Shown here one piece after another: positions 42,929 to 51,848 of a stretch of DNA of 64,000 nucleotides. The DNA is taken from assembly GCA_038225555.1 (NCBI GenBank), contig JBBRRB010000002.1, positions 124,001-188,000 of the forward strand. Reading direction: 5' to 3'. The position numbers and the translations under genes are program-made. The notes under the pieces were generated by a model. That model was not told the DNA's origin. It did not search any database and worked only from the letters and a program-made list of their open reading frames with translations. Origin of the DNA: JANXQZ01 sp038225555 (GTDB taxonomy: Bacteria > Acidobacteriota > Terriglobia > Bryobacterales > Bryobacteraceae). Numbering within the stretch: position 1 is the first letter of the stretch; every line of letters starts with the position of its first letter.

Positions 42929-43668
42929 GACGCTACCGCGATTACGATCCGTTTGCATGGCTCTACACCACGCATTGGGGCGACGAGTTCCATCGTCAAA
43001 TTATGCCAGTGCTTGATCAGCTCGTTTTATCCCAGATCCCCGCCAAAGGTCGAATTCTAGACTTATGCTGCGGTGACGGTCGAGTCACTTATCAATTGGC
43101 CAGGCGAGGTTACCGCATGCTCGGCATCGACGGATCCGAACTCATGCTAAGCTATGCGAAGCAGCGCTCGCCGAAAGTTGAATTCTTGCTGAGGGACGCC
43201 CGCAACTTCGAATTCTCCCCAGAGTTCGATGCTGCGATCTCAACGTTCGATAGCCTTAACCACGTCATGACCGGGAGCGACTTATCGCTCGTTTTTAAGA
43301 ACGTTTACGGCAGCTTGCGGTCGGGGTCCCGGTTTGTTTTCGACCTGAACCGCGAGAGCGCTTACCGTGACTTCTGGGCGCGGACATCCACGTCTGTGGA
43401 CGCTAAGTCCGTAAGCATCGCCCGTGGTTCGTATGATGGCCATGAAAAAATCGCCCATTGCGACATCACGCTGTTCCGACTGGAACAAGGGGCCTGGAAA
43501 CGGTCGGATTTCCGCCTAAGCCAGCGTTTTCACGCTGAGGAGTTCGTCGTGTCAGCGCTCCAGGCGGCGGGGTTCGAGGTCAGTGTTCTGGATGGAAGCC
43601 GCGACTTAGGGATGCAAGGCGATACCGGGGAAGGCCGAAATTTCTACATCGGCAGAAAGGTTTCATAA
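42913..43668 (+). CDS. Class I SAM-dependent methyltransferase
   Basis: 251 residues from GTG at 42913, overlapping the previous gene by 16 bases. The SAM-binding motif is ILDLCCGDGRVTYQLARRGY, with DGSELMLSYAKQ and FDAAISTFDSLNHV following. Last gene of the glycan cluster; it presumably methylates a sugar or lipid of the product. The target cannot be named. Family fit is clear, cluster role inferred. Confidence 0.87.
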   Translation: MAGTLRRYRDYDPFAWLYTTHWGDEFHRQIMPVLDQLVLSQIPAKGRILDLCCGDGRVTYQLARRGYRMLGIDGSELMLSYAKQRSPKVEFLLRDARNFEFSPEFDAAISTFDSLNHVMTGSDLSLVFKNVYGSLRSGSRFVFDLNRESAYRDFWARTSTSVDAKSVSIARGSYDGHEKIAHCDITLFRLEQGAWKRSDFRLSQRFHAEEFVVSALQAAGFEVSVLDGSRDLGMQGDTGEGRNFYIGRKVS

Positions 43669-43709
43669 CACTGAGCCGAATTGGAATATTTTTCCGCGCC
43701 CAGAAATTC

Positions 43710-43922
43710 TTGCCTGACTACTACAATTCCAGTTTAGATGTCGCTCATGTAACCCGCGTCTCACCGAAACGGCCTGCACCGGGGATGAACAAGGCTTCAC
43801 ACGTACTTAGCAGCCCGCCATTCTTGGACTCTCAAGGTCGTCCTGTCAATGGGCCTAAACTTGCCAAGGAATATACGTTGACCGATCAGCAAAAGCTCAT
43901 GAAGGATTCACCTTGCCGTTGA
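43710..43922 (+). CDS. Short hypothetical frame, doubtful
   Basis: TTG start, 70 residues (PDYYNSSLDVAHVTRVSPKR and on), no known family, no convincing ribosome site. Overlaps the next gene by ten bases. It may be only a chance frame. Confidence 0.25.
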   Translation: MPDYYNSSLDVAHVTRVSPKRPAPGMNKASHVLSSPPFLDSQGRPVNGPKLAKEYTLTDQQKLMKDSPCR

Positions 43923-44200
43923 TTCTTTACGCACTTTTCGGATTCGCAGCGGGTCTAGTGGCGCAGTTTCTCATGCCAAACGGTTCTGGATTCACTTGGT
44001 TGGCAGCCCTGCTAGGAACCGCCGGAGCGTTAGCTGGATCACAATGTGCAAGGTACTTCCTCAAAACGTCCGGGGGCGGAACCACCCTTTTCATGGCTCT
44101 CCTGCTTTCTTGCGTCCTCCTGGCGCTGTATCGCTATGCGTTCCAGCACGCGGCGGGTGGATCCATGCAAATTACACGGGACACGGTCAGTCCGACTTGA
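43913..44200 (+). CDS. Small membrane protein, GlsB/YeaQ-like
   Basis: 95 residues from TTG at 43913 (AAGGATT before it). Three hydrophobic stretches with the Gly-rich pattern FGFAAGLVAQFLMPNGSG and WLAALLGTAGALAGS, like the transglycosylase-associated or GlsB/YeaQ/YmgE stress proteins. It starts the stress-type cluster (44240 ferritin-like, 44802 sigma factor, 45352 SYLF). An alternative is the unrelated hydrophobic protein at an in-frame start slightly later. Confidence 0.55.
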   Translation: MPLILYALFGFAAGLVAQFLMPNGSGFTWLAALLGTAGALAGSQCARYFLKTSGGGTTLFMALLLSCVLLALYRYAFQHAAGGSMQITRDTVSPT

Positions 44201-44239
44201 GTACTCTTTTTAACTTTTTATTGCCAAGGAGAAACATAG

Positions 44240-44752
44240 ATGCCTAAACTTACGACGCTTGAAGATCTCTTAGTAGAAGAGTTGAAGGATCTTTTTGACG
44301 CGGAGAACCAACTGACCAGGGCTTTGCCCAAGATGGTCAAGGCCGCGACGGCTCCCGAACTTAAGGCAGCCTTCCAGGAGCATCTCGAAGTTACAAAGCA
44401 GCAGGTCCAACGGTTGACGCAGGTGTTCGAAAAACTCGGCAAACCCGCAAAGGGAAAGCGCTGCGAAGCGATGAAGGGATTGATTGCCGAAAGCCAGGAG
44501 TTGTTGGACGAGAAGATGGGGCCGGAACTGCTGGATGTGGGCTTGATTGGAGCCGCTCAGAAGGTAGAGCACTACGAAATGGCTGGCTACGGCACAGTTA
44601 GAACTATGGCAAGCATCCTGGGACACCCTGAGGCAGCCCAATTGCTTGATCAAACCCTAAAAGAAGAAGAAGCGGCGGATAAGAAGCTAACTCTCATCGC
44701 GAAAAAGTTCGTGAATGTGAGAGCGCTCAAAGTCGGCCAGGCTGGAGCGTAG
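44240..44752 (+). CDS. Ferritin-like YciE/YciF family protein (DUF892)
   Basis: 170 residues with AAGGAGAAAC before the ATG. DUF892 signature LEDLLVEELKDLFDAENQLT then ALPKM at the start; acidic residues in these helices (ELKDLFDAENQ, and HYEMAGYGT later) form the di-iron-like site. The family is induced by osmotic or general stress in several bacteria. Here it stands between a GlsB-like protein and a sigma factor, fitting a stress unit. Confidence 0.92.
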   Translation: MPKLTTLEDLLVEELKDLFDAENQLTRALPKMVKAATAPELKAAFQEHLEVTKQQVQRLTQVFEKLGKPAKGKRCEAMKGLIAESQELLDEKMGPELLDVGLIGAAQKVEHYEMAGYGTVRTMASILGHPEAAQLLDQTLKEEEAADKKLTLIAKKFVNVRALKVGQAGA

Positions 44753-44801
44753 CGGAGCTTTAGCTCGTATAGATTTCAATTTTGAGGAGCAGTGGAATAA
44801 C

Positions 44802-45317
44802 ATGACGAGAGAAGAGTACGGAAGCGCGTATCAAAAAGGGTATAATCTGACGGTCCGCTTCCTGGTTTCTAGAGGCTTATCGTATGACTCCGCCCAGGAG
44901 ACCGCCCAGGCAGCCTGGGCTAAAGGATGGGAACGCCTTGGTCAACTGCGGGATCAAAACATGGTACTGACGTGGATGAACAGTATCGCCCTCAACATTC
45001 ACCGTAGCTACATCCGGCGCGAACCACTCTTGCAAGCCTTGCCCGAACTCTCGACGCCTCCGAAGGTGAACTTAGCGGCGATCGACGTGAGGCGCATCCT
45101 CAAAGTGTGTAAGACCAACGACCGCATGGTTCTGCAACGCCACTACCTGGAAGGATACAAGGTTCAGGAAATCGCGAATTCTAATGGATGGACCGAGACC
45201 GCGGTGCGCATTCGGCTTCTTCGCGCGCGCAGGACGGTTGGAAAGCGGCTCGGACGAAAGGTGGGTGACCCAGTTGTTGCCCCCGTTGTAGGCAAGCGTG
45301 TAGCCGCGCAAGCCTGA
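44802..45317 (+). CDS. Sigma-70 family (ECF-like) RNA polymerase sigma factor
   Basis: 171 residues with TTGAGGAGC before ATG. Region 2 at about 10-75 (LSYDSAQETAQAAWAKGWER) and region 4 helix-turn-helix at about 115-150 (QEIANSNGWTETAVRIRLLR). No anti-sigma factor gene is adjacent. It probably drives genes of the surrounding stress cluster; the promoter pattern cannot be read from this window alone. ECF assignment from size and layout. Confidence 0.85.
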   Translation: MTREEYGSAYQKGYNLTVRFLVSRGLSYDSAQETAQAAWAKGWERLGQLRDQNMVLTWMNSIALNIHRSYIRREPLLQALPELSTPPKVNLAAIDVRRILKVCKTNDRMVLQRHYLEGYKVQEIANSNGWTETAVRIRLLRARRTVGKRLGRKVGDPVVAPVVGKRVAAQA

Positions 45318-45351
45318 TGTATAAGATCAAGATAGTCAAGGAGAGAAGAAA

Positions 45352-46032
45352 ATGAAACCTGTATTAATCACCGTGCTCGCCTTAGCTCCAGCAATGGCTT
45401 TTGGAGCGACCGAGCACAACAAGAGAATTACGGAAGCCGCTACGGTCTTTAACGAAATCATGGGTGTTGCGGATAAGGCGATCCCTAAGGAGATTCTCGA
45501 GCGTTCGCAGTGCATCGGCATAGTTCCGGGCCTTAAGCGCGCCGGATTCATCATTGGAGGCAAGTACGGCAAGGGAGTTCTAGTTTGCCGGGAGGCCTCG
45601 GGCTGGAGCGCTCCGGCAACAATCAGAATTGAGGGCGGCAGCGTGGGATTCCAGATTGGTGCAGGCGAAACGGATCTGGTTTTCGTTGTGCAAAATAGGT
45701 CCGGCCAGGACAAACTGATGGAAGATAAGTTCACGATCGGCGGCGATGCCTCAGCGATGGCTGGTCCCGTGGGCAGATCGGCGGAAGCTCAGACCGACGC
45801 GATGATGCATGCGGAGATTCTGTCGTACTCTCGCGCCCGTGGGGTTTTCGCGGGTATTGCACTAGTAGGGTCGACGCTGCGGCCTGATAAGGACGACAAC
45901 ACCGCGATTTATGGACACCCTATTACGCAACGTGAAATTCTGACGGGTAATGTTAAGCACCCTGCCATCGCTCACGATCTTTACGCGGCTCTAAACCGTT
46001 ACGCTCCAGCAGGTCATTCAGGTAGTCACTAA
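45352..46032 (+). CDS. Exported SYLF/Ysc84-domain lipid-binding protein
   Basis: 226 residues. Signal peptide 1-18; then SYLF domain with the hallmark IPKEILERSQCIGIVPGLKR and GGSVGFQIGAGETDLVFVVQ, plus the cap ILSYSRARGVFAGIALVGST. SYLF domains bind phosphoinositide or other lipids; the bacterial branch sits in the cell envelope. It is 34 bases after the sigma factor gene and likely under the same control. ATG follows AGGAGAGAAGAAA. Confidence 0.87.
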   Translation: MKPVLITVLALAPAMAFGATEHNKRITEAATVFNEIMGVADKAIPKEILERSQCIGIVPGLKRAGFIIGGKYGKGVLVCREASGWSAPATIRIEGGSVGFQIGAGETDLVFVVQNRSGQDKLMEDKFTIGGDASAMAGPVGRSAEAQTDAMMHAEILSYSRARGVFAGIALVGSTLRPDKDDNTAIYGHPITQREILTGNVKHPAIAHDLYAALNRYAPAGHSGSH

Positions 46033-46072
46033 TGGCCAAAGGCTTGCAGTAGTGTAGACGGAGGACAACGAA

Positions 46073-46894
46073 ATGAGAATAATGAGAGCAGTAACGTTTT
46101 CCGCCGTAGGCTTAGCTGCCATGCTGCAGGCCGATACTCTGAGAATGAAGGATGGACGGGTACTGACGGGGAGCTTTGAAGGAGCGGATCGAAACGATGT
46201 TCGGTTCCGCCCCGATTCCCGGCAGATGCAGCACTTCAACAGGTACGACGTCGACAGTATCTCTTTTGATGACGGCGGGACCCGGGCTGATTCCGGCTTC
46301 AACACCGGTAATCGGAACAACGATGGTCGCGGCAACGCTGATCGAACCAGGTATGATCGAACGGATTCATCGCAGGGATACAACTCAGGCGGGTATGTAA
46401 TCCCGGCTGGGACGGTGATCTCGGCGCGAATGATCGACTCTGTCGATTCGGACTCAACCCACGTTGGCGAGACTTATCGGGCGAGTTTAGATCAGCCGAT
46501 TGTTGTTGATGGTCAGACGATCGCTACTTCTGGCTCCGATGCGACCGTTTCGGTGGTAAGAGTGCAACAAGGGGGCCGCATCAGTGGTAACGAAGAAGTC
46601 GCTCTTGCTCTTTCCAGCTTCAATTCGAACGGTCGCACGTTTGAGTTGAACACGAACAATGAGACTGTCTCATCCGGGTCCCGCGGCAAGCAGTCAGGTG
46701 AAGTGATTGGAGGCGGCGCAGCCCTTGGTGCCATTATTGGTGCGCTTGCGGGTGGCGGTCGTGGTGCCGCAATTGGAGCTGCGAGCGGAGGAGCGTTGGG
46801 AGCTGGTGCCCAAGTCTTGCGGGGACAGAGAGTCAGAGTCCCGGCAGAAACCAGGCTCAGCTTTACTTTGGCGCAGGATGTTCGTCTTCGTTAG
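46073..46894 (+). CDS. Exported protein with glycine-zipper domain
   Basis: 273 residues, signal peptide at 1-20 (a second possible start two codons down). The N-terminal part (KDGRVLTGSFEGADRNDVRF) resembles small beta-barrel domains of envelope proteins; a middle low-complexity stretch rich in Asn, Asp and Arg follows; the C-terminal part has a glycine zipper (GGGAALGAIIGALAGGGRGA) that may insert in the outer membrane. Function unknown. Lies 40 bases after the SYLF gene. Confidence 0.7.
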   Translation: MRIMRAVTFSAVGLAAMLQADTLRMKDGRVLTGSFEGADRNDVRFRPDSRQMQHFNRYDVDSISFDDGGTRADSGFNTGNRNNDGRGNADRTRYDRTDSSQGYNSGGYVIPAGTVISARMIDSVDSDSTHVGETYRASLDQPIVVDGQTIATSGSDATVSVVRVQQGGRISGNEEVALALSSFNSNGRTFELNTNNETVSSGSRGKQSGEVIGGGAALGAIIGALAGGGRGAAIGAASGGALGAGAQVLRGQRVRVPAETRLSFTLAQDVRLR

Positions 46895-46915
46895 AATCTA
46901 AAGACAGTGGCGGGT

Positions 46916-47872
46916 CTAGCTACTCTCAAGGCCCGCCTCCCGCTCAAACATTTCAATCGTTCGACGAATCCCATCCTCTAAATTTGTTTTAGGCAGCCCG
47001 GGAATGTGCGCTCTGAGATGCGAGTCATCCATCTGATACGCCACGGGGACTTGCGGTCCATGATTCGTCAGCAGTTTAGCCGCACCCGGTCTGACGTGAT
47101 TGATAGTCTCAATCAACCCTTCCATGCTGGTTACATGCCCCGCCAAGTTGAAGACCTGAGCTCCATCGGTCACTGCAAAGAGACTTCCGACGAAGGTAGC
47201 TGCCACGTCTTCAACGTATTGCATGTCCATAAAGCCGCTCAGCCGAATTTGGAAGGACTCTTTACGGACCACTGCACGCATCGCCAAAGTCGGGTCCGCT
47301 GTTAGACCCAGATCGCGCCCGAATCCGTACACTGCCCAGGGGCGAAGCCCGATGCTGGAGATCCCGTTTACTGCGTGAAACGCGCGAGCGTTCCCTTCGT
47401 TGGCCTGCTTAAACACTCCGTAGTGCGTCGCAGGCTTGAGCGGATCGTCTTCGCCCAGCTTCCTCGCGTCGTAAGCATGCTCGGGGCCCCAAACGGCGGA
47501 CGAACTCGCGTATACGATTCGGACCGCCCGACCAGCGTCTCGCGCCGCCTCGAAGACGTTTAGAGTGCCGATGACATCGATGAGCCCGCCCATCACTGGC
47601 TGCACTTGGCAGAACGGCATTAACACCGCTGCCAAGTGCACAATGTGCGATATCTCCTCATCCTTTACAACGGCTTTGACCGCAGCGGTGTCTTCAATCT
47701 GCCCGCCCACGATCTTCAGCTTTGAGACCAAGGCCGGAGCCGTAATCTTGGCAATCCGAACCGGCTGCATATCGAGGTCGTAAATCACGACTTCATGGTC
47801 GTGTTCCAGCAACTGCTTGACTACCCAGCTGCCAATGCAGCCTTGAGCGCCCGTAACCAATACTCTTGCCAA
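46916..47872 (-). CDS. NAD-dependent epimerase/dehydratase
   Basis: 318 residues. Extended SDR: N-terminal TGAQGCIGSWVVKQL glycine motif, catalytic Y-x3-K in THYGVFKQ, and Ser/Thr in YASSSAVWG. Typical product classes are nucleotide-sugar epimerases and dehydratases; the substrate is unknown. The gene is convergent with the cluster before it and 15 bases before the peroxiredoxin gene's end. Confidence 0.85.
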   Translation of the reverse strand: MARVLVTGAQGCIGSWVVKQLLEHDHEVVIYDLDMQPVRIAKITAPALVSKLKIVGGQIEDTAAVKAVVKDEEISHIVHLAAVLMPFCQVQPVMGGLIDVIGTLNVFEAARDAGRAVRIVYASSSAVWGPEHAYDARKLGEDDPLKPATHYGVFKQANEGNARAFHAVNGISSIGLRPWAVYGFGRDLGLTADPTLAMRAVVRKESFQIRLSGFMDMQYVEDVAATFVGSLFAVTDGAQVFNLAGHVTSMEGLIETINHVRPGAAKLLTNHGPQVPVAYQMDDSHLRAHIPGLPKTNLEDGIRRTIEMFEREAGLESS

Positions 47873-47887
47873 TGAAGCTCCCCTGAA

Positions 47888-48421
47888 CTACTTCTTCTTT
47901 ATTCGGCTGCAGGCGGTCTCGGCCCCTGTGGGATCGAGTGCTGCAGCTCCTTCGTCAATGCTCACGATTTTCCCGTCCGTATCCACGACGAAAGTAGTTC
48001 GATTAGCAATACCCATCTGAGGGATCAATACGCCGTATAGCTCCGATACTTTTCGCATGTGGTCGCTCAGCATGGAGAACTCCGCGTTCAACTCTTTCTT
48101 CCAGTGGGCTAGCGTGGGCCCGAAATCCGTGCTGATGGCGAGCACCTCAACATCGAGGTTTTTAAACTTGTCCATACCAGACTGGTATGCGGTGATTTCC
48201 TTCGTTCAACCACCTGTAAAAGCGGCTGGGAAGAAGGCCAGCACCACACCTTTTTTTCCTTTGAAATCGGACAGCTTTACCTGCTTGCCTGCCGTGTCGG
48301 GGAGCGAGAAATCGGGAGCGTCGTCGCCGATCTTGAGATGTGTCTTTGGAGGCGCCGTGTTTTGCGCCTGCAAGGCGGTGGCTAAGCTGGCGCAAGCCAA
48401 GAGAATGCGAAAGGTTTTCAT
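47888..48421 (-). CDS. Predicted selenocysteine-containing peroxiredoxin, exported
   Basis: One gene read through UGA: ATG at 48421 (GAGGAACC before it), UGA at 48208-48206, stop at 47888. 177 residues. Signal peptide 1-20, then the AhpC/TSA peroxiredoxin fold: IGDDAPDFSLPDTAGKQVKL, then FFPAAFTGG-Sec72-TKEITAYQSGM. The peroxidatic cysteine of this family sits exactly there (P...T-x-x-C), so Sec replaces it. Downstream FGPTLAHWKKELNAEFSMLS and IANRTTFVVDTDGKI continue normally, with C171 as a possible resolving residue. The product is expected to reduce peroxides in the periplasm. A nonsense-mutated gene is the alternative; the intact downstream frame and the hairpin after UGA favour Sec. Confidence 0.8.
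48173..48189 (-). promoter_or_regulatory. Putative bacterial SECIS hairpin
   Basis: On the minus strand, starting 16 bases after the UGA, CATACCA-GTC-TGGTATG forms a perfect 7-pair stem with a three-base GTC loop inside the coding sequence. The CAGTCTG apex resembles the AGGTCT apex of E. coli fdhF, and the distance to the UGA fits bacterial SECIS elements. No selenocysteine machinery gene is in the window to support it further. Confidence 0.65.
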
Positions 48422-48497
48422 GGTTCCTCGTGAAGTCGGACTTTAGCGAGAGAGTAACACGCGCCGCCAACTCCTGGCAAGCTGTACAATGGGAGTC

Positions 48498-51400
48498 ATG
48501 AATCGCCGCGAGTTTCTTGCGGCCATCGTCGTGGCTCGTTCTCTTCCCGCGAACGCCGCGGCGGTCTCCACCTCCCCCTCTCATTCGACGATTCACAATC
48601 CGTATGAAGCAGTCTTTCGGAGGATTGATCCGGCTGCGGATGAATTTGCCTGCGAGAAGACCGCCCGACAAATCGAAACGGCGCTGAGTCATTTGCTAGT
48701 TACTCGAGCACTCCCGCTTGCTCCCGGCTTTGTAGGGATTTCACCTCTGCCGAGTGCCTACAAGAACGTTGCCGAACGCGTTGATCAGGCTGAGTTCGAT
48801 TCCGACAACACACAGTTCGAAGCAGGACTGCAGGCTTGGATTGAGAGTTTGGGAAAAGTTCGCAACGCTAGTTTTTATGCGTTGCCAAACGATTGGGTTC
48901 GTTTTGAAATTTCCAGTCCTGGCGGATACCGGGTCGGCTTATGGAAACAAGTCTGGCGGAACGGCAAGCTGCTGGAGTTCAAGCCGCTGGAAGAGACGCG
49001 GGTCCGGTCGGCGAAGCCTCTGTTCCGTGATATCACCGGACACTGCTTTGGCGCAGCACCCGCATTCCGCGATCAGCTAGTGAAAGGCAATACGTGGTGG
49101 CGCTCTCGTCTGGACGCCGCCGCCGGGATCGATGTGTACGGCAGCAACGGTATCGCTGTAGGCGATATCGACAACGACGGGCGGGATGAAATTTACGTGT
49201 GCCAGCCCGGCGGCTTGCCAAACCGCCTCTTCAAAATGCGGCCAGACGGAACCATGGAGGACATAACGGAATCGTCCGGCCTGGGCGTCTTAGACGATAC
49301 GACTTGCGCCCTGTTCGTGGATTTTCGAAACTCAGGCAAGCAAGATGTCGTGGTGCTGCGAGGATCGGGGCCGTTGCTGTTTCTGAACGATGGACGAGGA
49401 AAGTTCACGTTGCGGCCGGACGCGTTCCGCTTCAAGACGGCTCCCCAGGGATCGTTCACCGGGATGGCCGCAGCCGACTACGATCGGGACGGACGCGTGG
49501 ATTTGTATCTATGCTGCTACGTCTATTTTCAGAGTGAAGATCAGTACCGCTATCCGGTTCCCTATCATGATGCCCGGAACGGTCCGCCCAATTTTCTGTT
49601 CCGCAACAATCTGACCAGCGAGGGCGGGCAATTTGAGGATGCGACCCAAGATGCCGGCCTGAATCAGAACAATGACCGGTATAGTTTCGCGCCTGCCTGG
49701 TGCGACTACGATGGCGACGGGTGGCCTGACTTGTACGTCGCCAACGACTTCGGCCGCAACAACCTCTATCGGAACGTGGGGGGCAAGTTCCAGGATGTCG
49801 CCGCCGAGGCGGGTGTTGAGGACATCGGCCCAGGGATGAGTGCGACCTGGGTCGACTACGACGGCGACGGTTGGCCAGACCTCTACGTCGCCAACATGTG
49901 GAGCGCGCCCGGGCAACGAATCGTGCGCGACCCCGCGTTTCAACCGTCGCAGGAGTTGGCCGAGGCTTATCGTCGGCACACCAAAGGCAACTCTCTCTAT
50001 CGGAATCTCGGTACCGGAAAGTTTGCGGAGACCAGCGGGGCCGAGGGCGTGGAAATGGGCCGATGGGCGTGGAGTTCCGACGCGTTCGATTTCGATAACG
50101 ATGGCAGCCCCGAGATTTACGTCACAACGGGGATGCTTTCGAATCCTAAGTCAAAGGCGGACCTGCGGAGCTTCTTTTGGCGGCAAGTGGTTGCTAAGTC
50201 GCCAGTGAACGCTCAGCCAGCACCCGATTACGAGAACGGATGGAACGCGATCAATCAACTCATTCGCGAAGATTACTCCTGGTGCGGCAACGACTCGAAT
50301 GTGTTCTATGTGCGCCCTAAACCGGCACCTGGGCAGACCGCTCGATATTACGACTTCTCCGGCGTGAGCGGTTTGGATTTTGCCGACGATAGCCGGTCCT
50401 TCGCTGCATTGGATCTAGATGGCGACGGCAACCTCGACATGGTTTTGAAAAGCCGCCAGGGTCCTCAAGTCAGAGCGTTGCTGAACGAGTGCGGGACAGG
50501 GCGGCGGGTGTTTGTGGTTAAGCTTCGCGGAACCAAGTCGAACCGGGACGCAATCGGGGCCAGGGTGGAAGTGAACGGCCGCGCGCAGTTCGTGAAGGCT
50601 GGCAGCGGGTATCTGGCACAGCATACTAAGTGGTTGCATTTCGCCTTAGGTGACGCCCAGGAAGCCACGGCGAAAATCACCTGGCCGTCAGGATTGACCC
50701 AAGAGACCGGGCCATTGAAGGCAGGATTTCGCCATGAGATTGAAGAGGGCACCAGCCAGGTTTTGAGTTCGGCCTTGAAGGCGCATGCGGAAGCGATTTC
50801 GAATCCGGTAGTCGGGCAGAACGAGCCCGGCGTCGCGGATACCTGGCTTCTTGAGCCGGTCCCCTTGCCGGAGCGGCGAACGGGGCCGGGGTTTCTTCTC
50901 CTCTTTTCGAAGACTCTACCCAAGCAGCCCGCCAGCGTGCCTGTCCAAGCTCTGGACCTGAGTGACAAACCGGAATTAGCCGATCAGTACGGCGTCTTTC
51001 GACGGTATCTCTTTGAGTACCGCGGCGCTCTGGAGTTGCCGCTGCTCATGCTTATTGACGAGCAGAGCCGGGCGCATAAGCTGTACTCAGGCGTGCCCTC
51101 CGAGAGCGTGCTCCAGAGTGATCTGGAAGCAATGCGCAGCACTGATCGCGCACGACTCGCTTTGCCTTTCGCCGGGCGATATTATCAGGAGCCCCACCGA
51201 AATTACTTTAAGCTTGGCGCGGCCTTTTATTGGGCTGGATACCCGGAGCAAGCTGTTCCCTATCTGGAAGAAGTCGTGCGGCGCAATCCATCGAATTGGA
51301 AGGCCCTGAACGCAATCGCCCGGATACAGCTAGACGCGGGGCAGTTCCGCCCCGCGCTCGACAACTTTCAGAAGGTATTAATGGAAAAGCCTAACTACTC

Positions 51401-51848
51401 GGCAGCGCTGGTGGGAGCGGGTGAGGCTTATGCGAAGGTGAACGACCCAGTCTCCGCGGCGAAACTGTTCCATCGGGCTCTCGATGATAACCCGAACGAC
51501 TCCGACGCGGCTAATCAGCTTGGGCTTCTGTTCGCAACCGGCGGAAAGCTGGAGGACGCCAAAGAGTGGTTCCAGCGGGCTATCACGGCGCATCGGGACC
51601 ATTCGGGCGCATTGAATAACTTAGCTGTCTTGTATGTTCGTCTCGATCAGCCAAAGAATGCAGTGGCGGCTTTTCAGTTTGGCATTGAGCAGGCGCCAGA
51701 AGATAAGACACTGTACATGAACTTGGGGCGGCTGTATGTTTCCCTTGGGGAGCGGGACAAGGCGCGGGATATCATGCAAAGATGGCTTGCCAGAAATCCA
51801 GATGACGCCTCGGCCATCAAAGCTTTGCGGGAGTTAGAATCGCGATGA
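48498..51848 (+). CDS. CRTAC1-family FG-GAP/ASPIC-UnbV protein with C-terminal TPRs
   Basis: 1116 residues from ATG at 48498 (GGGAG two bases earlier; an ATG three codons up is an alternative). N-terminal NRREFLAAIVV-like twin-arginine signal. FG-GAP/VCBS beta-propeller repeats with calcium-type DxDxDG motifs (DYDGDGWPDLYVANDFGRNN) span about residues 200-640. An ASPIC/UnbV domain follows (KLRGTKSNRDAIGARVEVNG). The last ~250 residues are TPRs (FQKVLMEKPNYSAALVGAGE). Likely exported; family function unclear, with adhesion or carbohydrate-related roles suggested. Its stop overlaps the next ATG by four bases. Confidence 0.85.
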   Translation: MNRREFLAAIVVARSLPANAAAVSTSPSHSTIHNPYEAVFRRIDPAADEFACEKTARQIETALSHLLVTRALPLAPGFVGISPLPSAYKNVAERVDQAEFDSDNTQFEAGLQAWIESLGKVRNASFYALPNDWVRFEISSPGGYRVGLWKQVWRNGKLLEFKPLEETRVRSAKPLFRDITGHCFGAAPAFRDQLVKGNTWWRSRLDAAAGIDVYGSNGIAVGDIDNDGRDEIYVCQPGGLPNRLFKMRPDGTMEDITESSGLGVLDDTTCALFVDFRNSGKQDVVVLRGSGPLLFLNDGRGKFTLRPDAFRFKTAPQGSFTGMAAADYDRDGRVDLYLCCYVYFQSEDQYRYPVPYHDARNGPPNFLFRNNLTSEGGQFEDATQDAGLNQNNDRYSFAPAWCDYDGDGWPDLYVANDFGRNNLYRNVGGKFQDVAAEAGVEDIGPGMSATWVDYDGDGWPDLYVANMWSAPGQRIVRDPAFQPSQELAEAYRRHTKGNSLYRNLGTGKFAETSGAEGVEMGRWAWSSDAFDFDNDGSPEIYVTTGMLSNPKSKADLRSFFWRQVVAKSPVNAQPAPDYENGWNAINQLIREDYSWCGNDSNVFYVRPKPAPGQTARYYDFSGVSGLDFADDSRSFAALDLDGDGNLDMVLKSRQGPQVRALLNECGTGRRVFVVKLRGTKSNRDAIGARVEVNGRAQFVKAGSGYLAQHTKWLHFALGDAQEATAKITWPSGLTQETGPLKAGFRHEIEEGTSQVLSSALKAHAEAISNPVVGQNEPGVADTWLLEPVPLPERRTGPGFLLLFSKTLPKQPASVPVQALDLSDKPELADQYGVFRRYLFEYRGALELPLLMLIDEQSRAHKLYSGVPSESVLQSDLEAMRSTDRARLALPFAGRYYQEPHRNYFKLGAAFYWAGYPEQAVPYLEEVVRRNPSNWKALNAIARIQLDAGQFRPALDNFQKVLMEKPNYSAALVGAGEAYAKVNDPVSAAKLFHRALDDNPNDSDAANQLGLLFATGGKLEDAKEWFQRAITAHRDHSGALNNLAVLYVRLDQPKNAVAAFQFGIEQAPEDKTLYMNLGRLYVSLGERDKARDIMQRWLARNPDDASAIKALRELESR

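Noticed and set aside
48162..48692. 176-residue frame upstream on the minus strand of the peroxiredoxin
   Set aside because: It runs antisense into the CRTAC1 gene and its sequence is a shadow; the peroxiredoxin start at 48421 has a good ribosome site.
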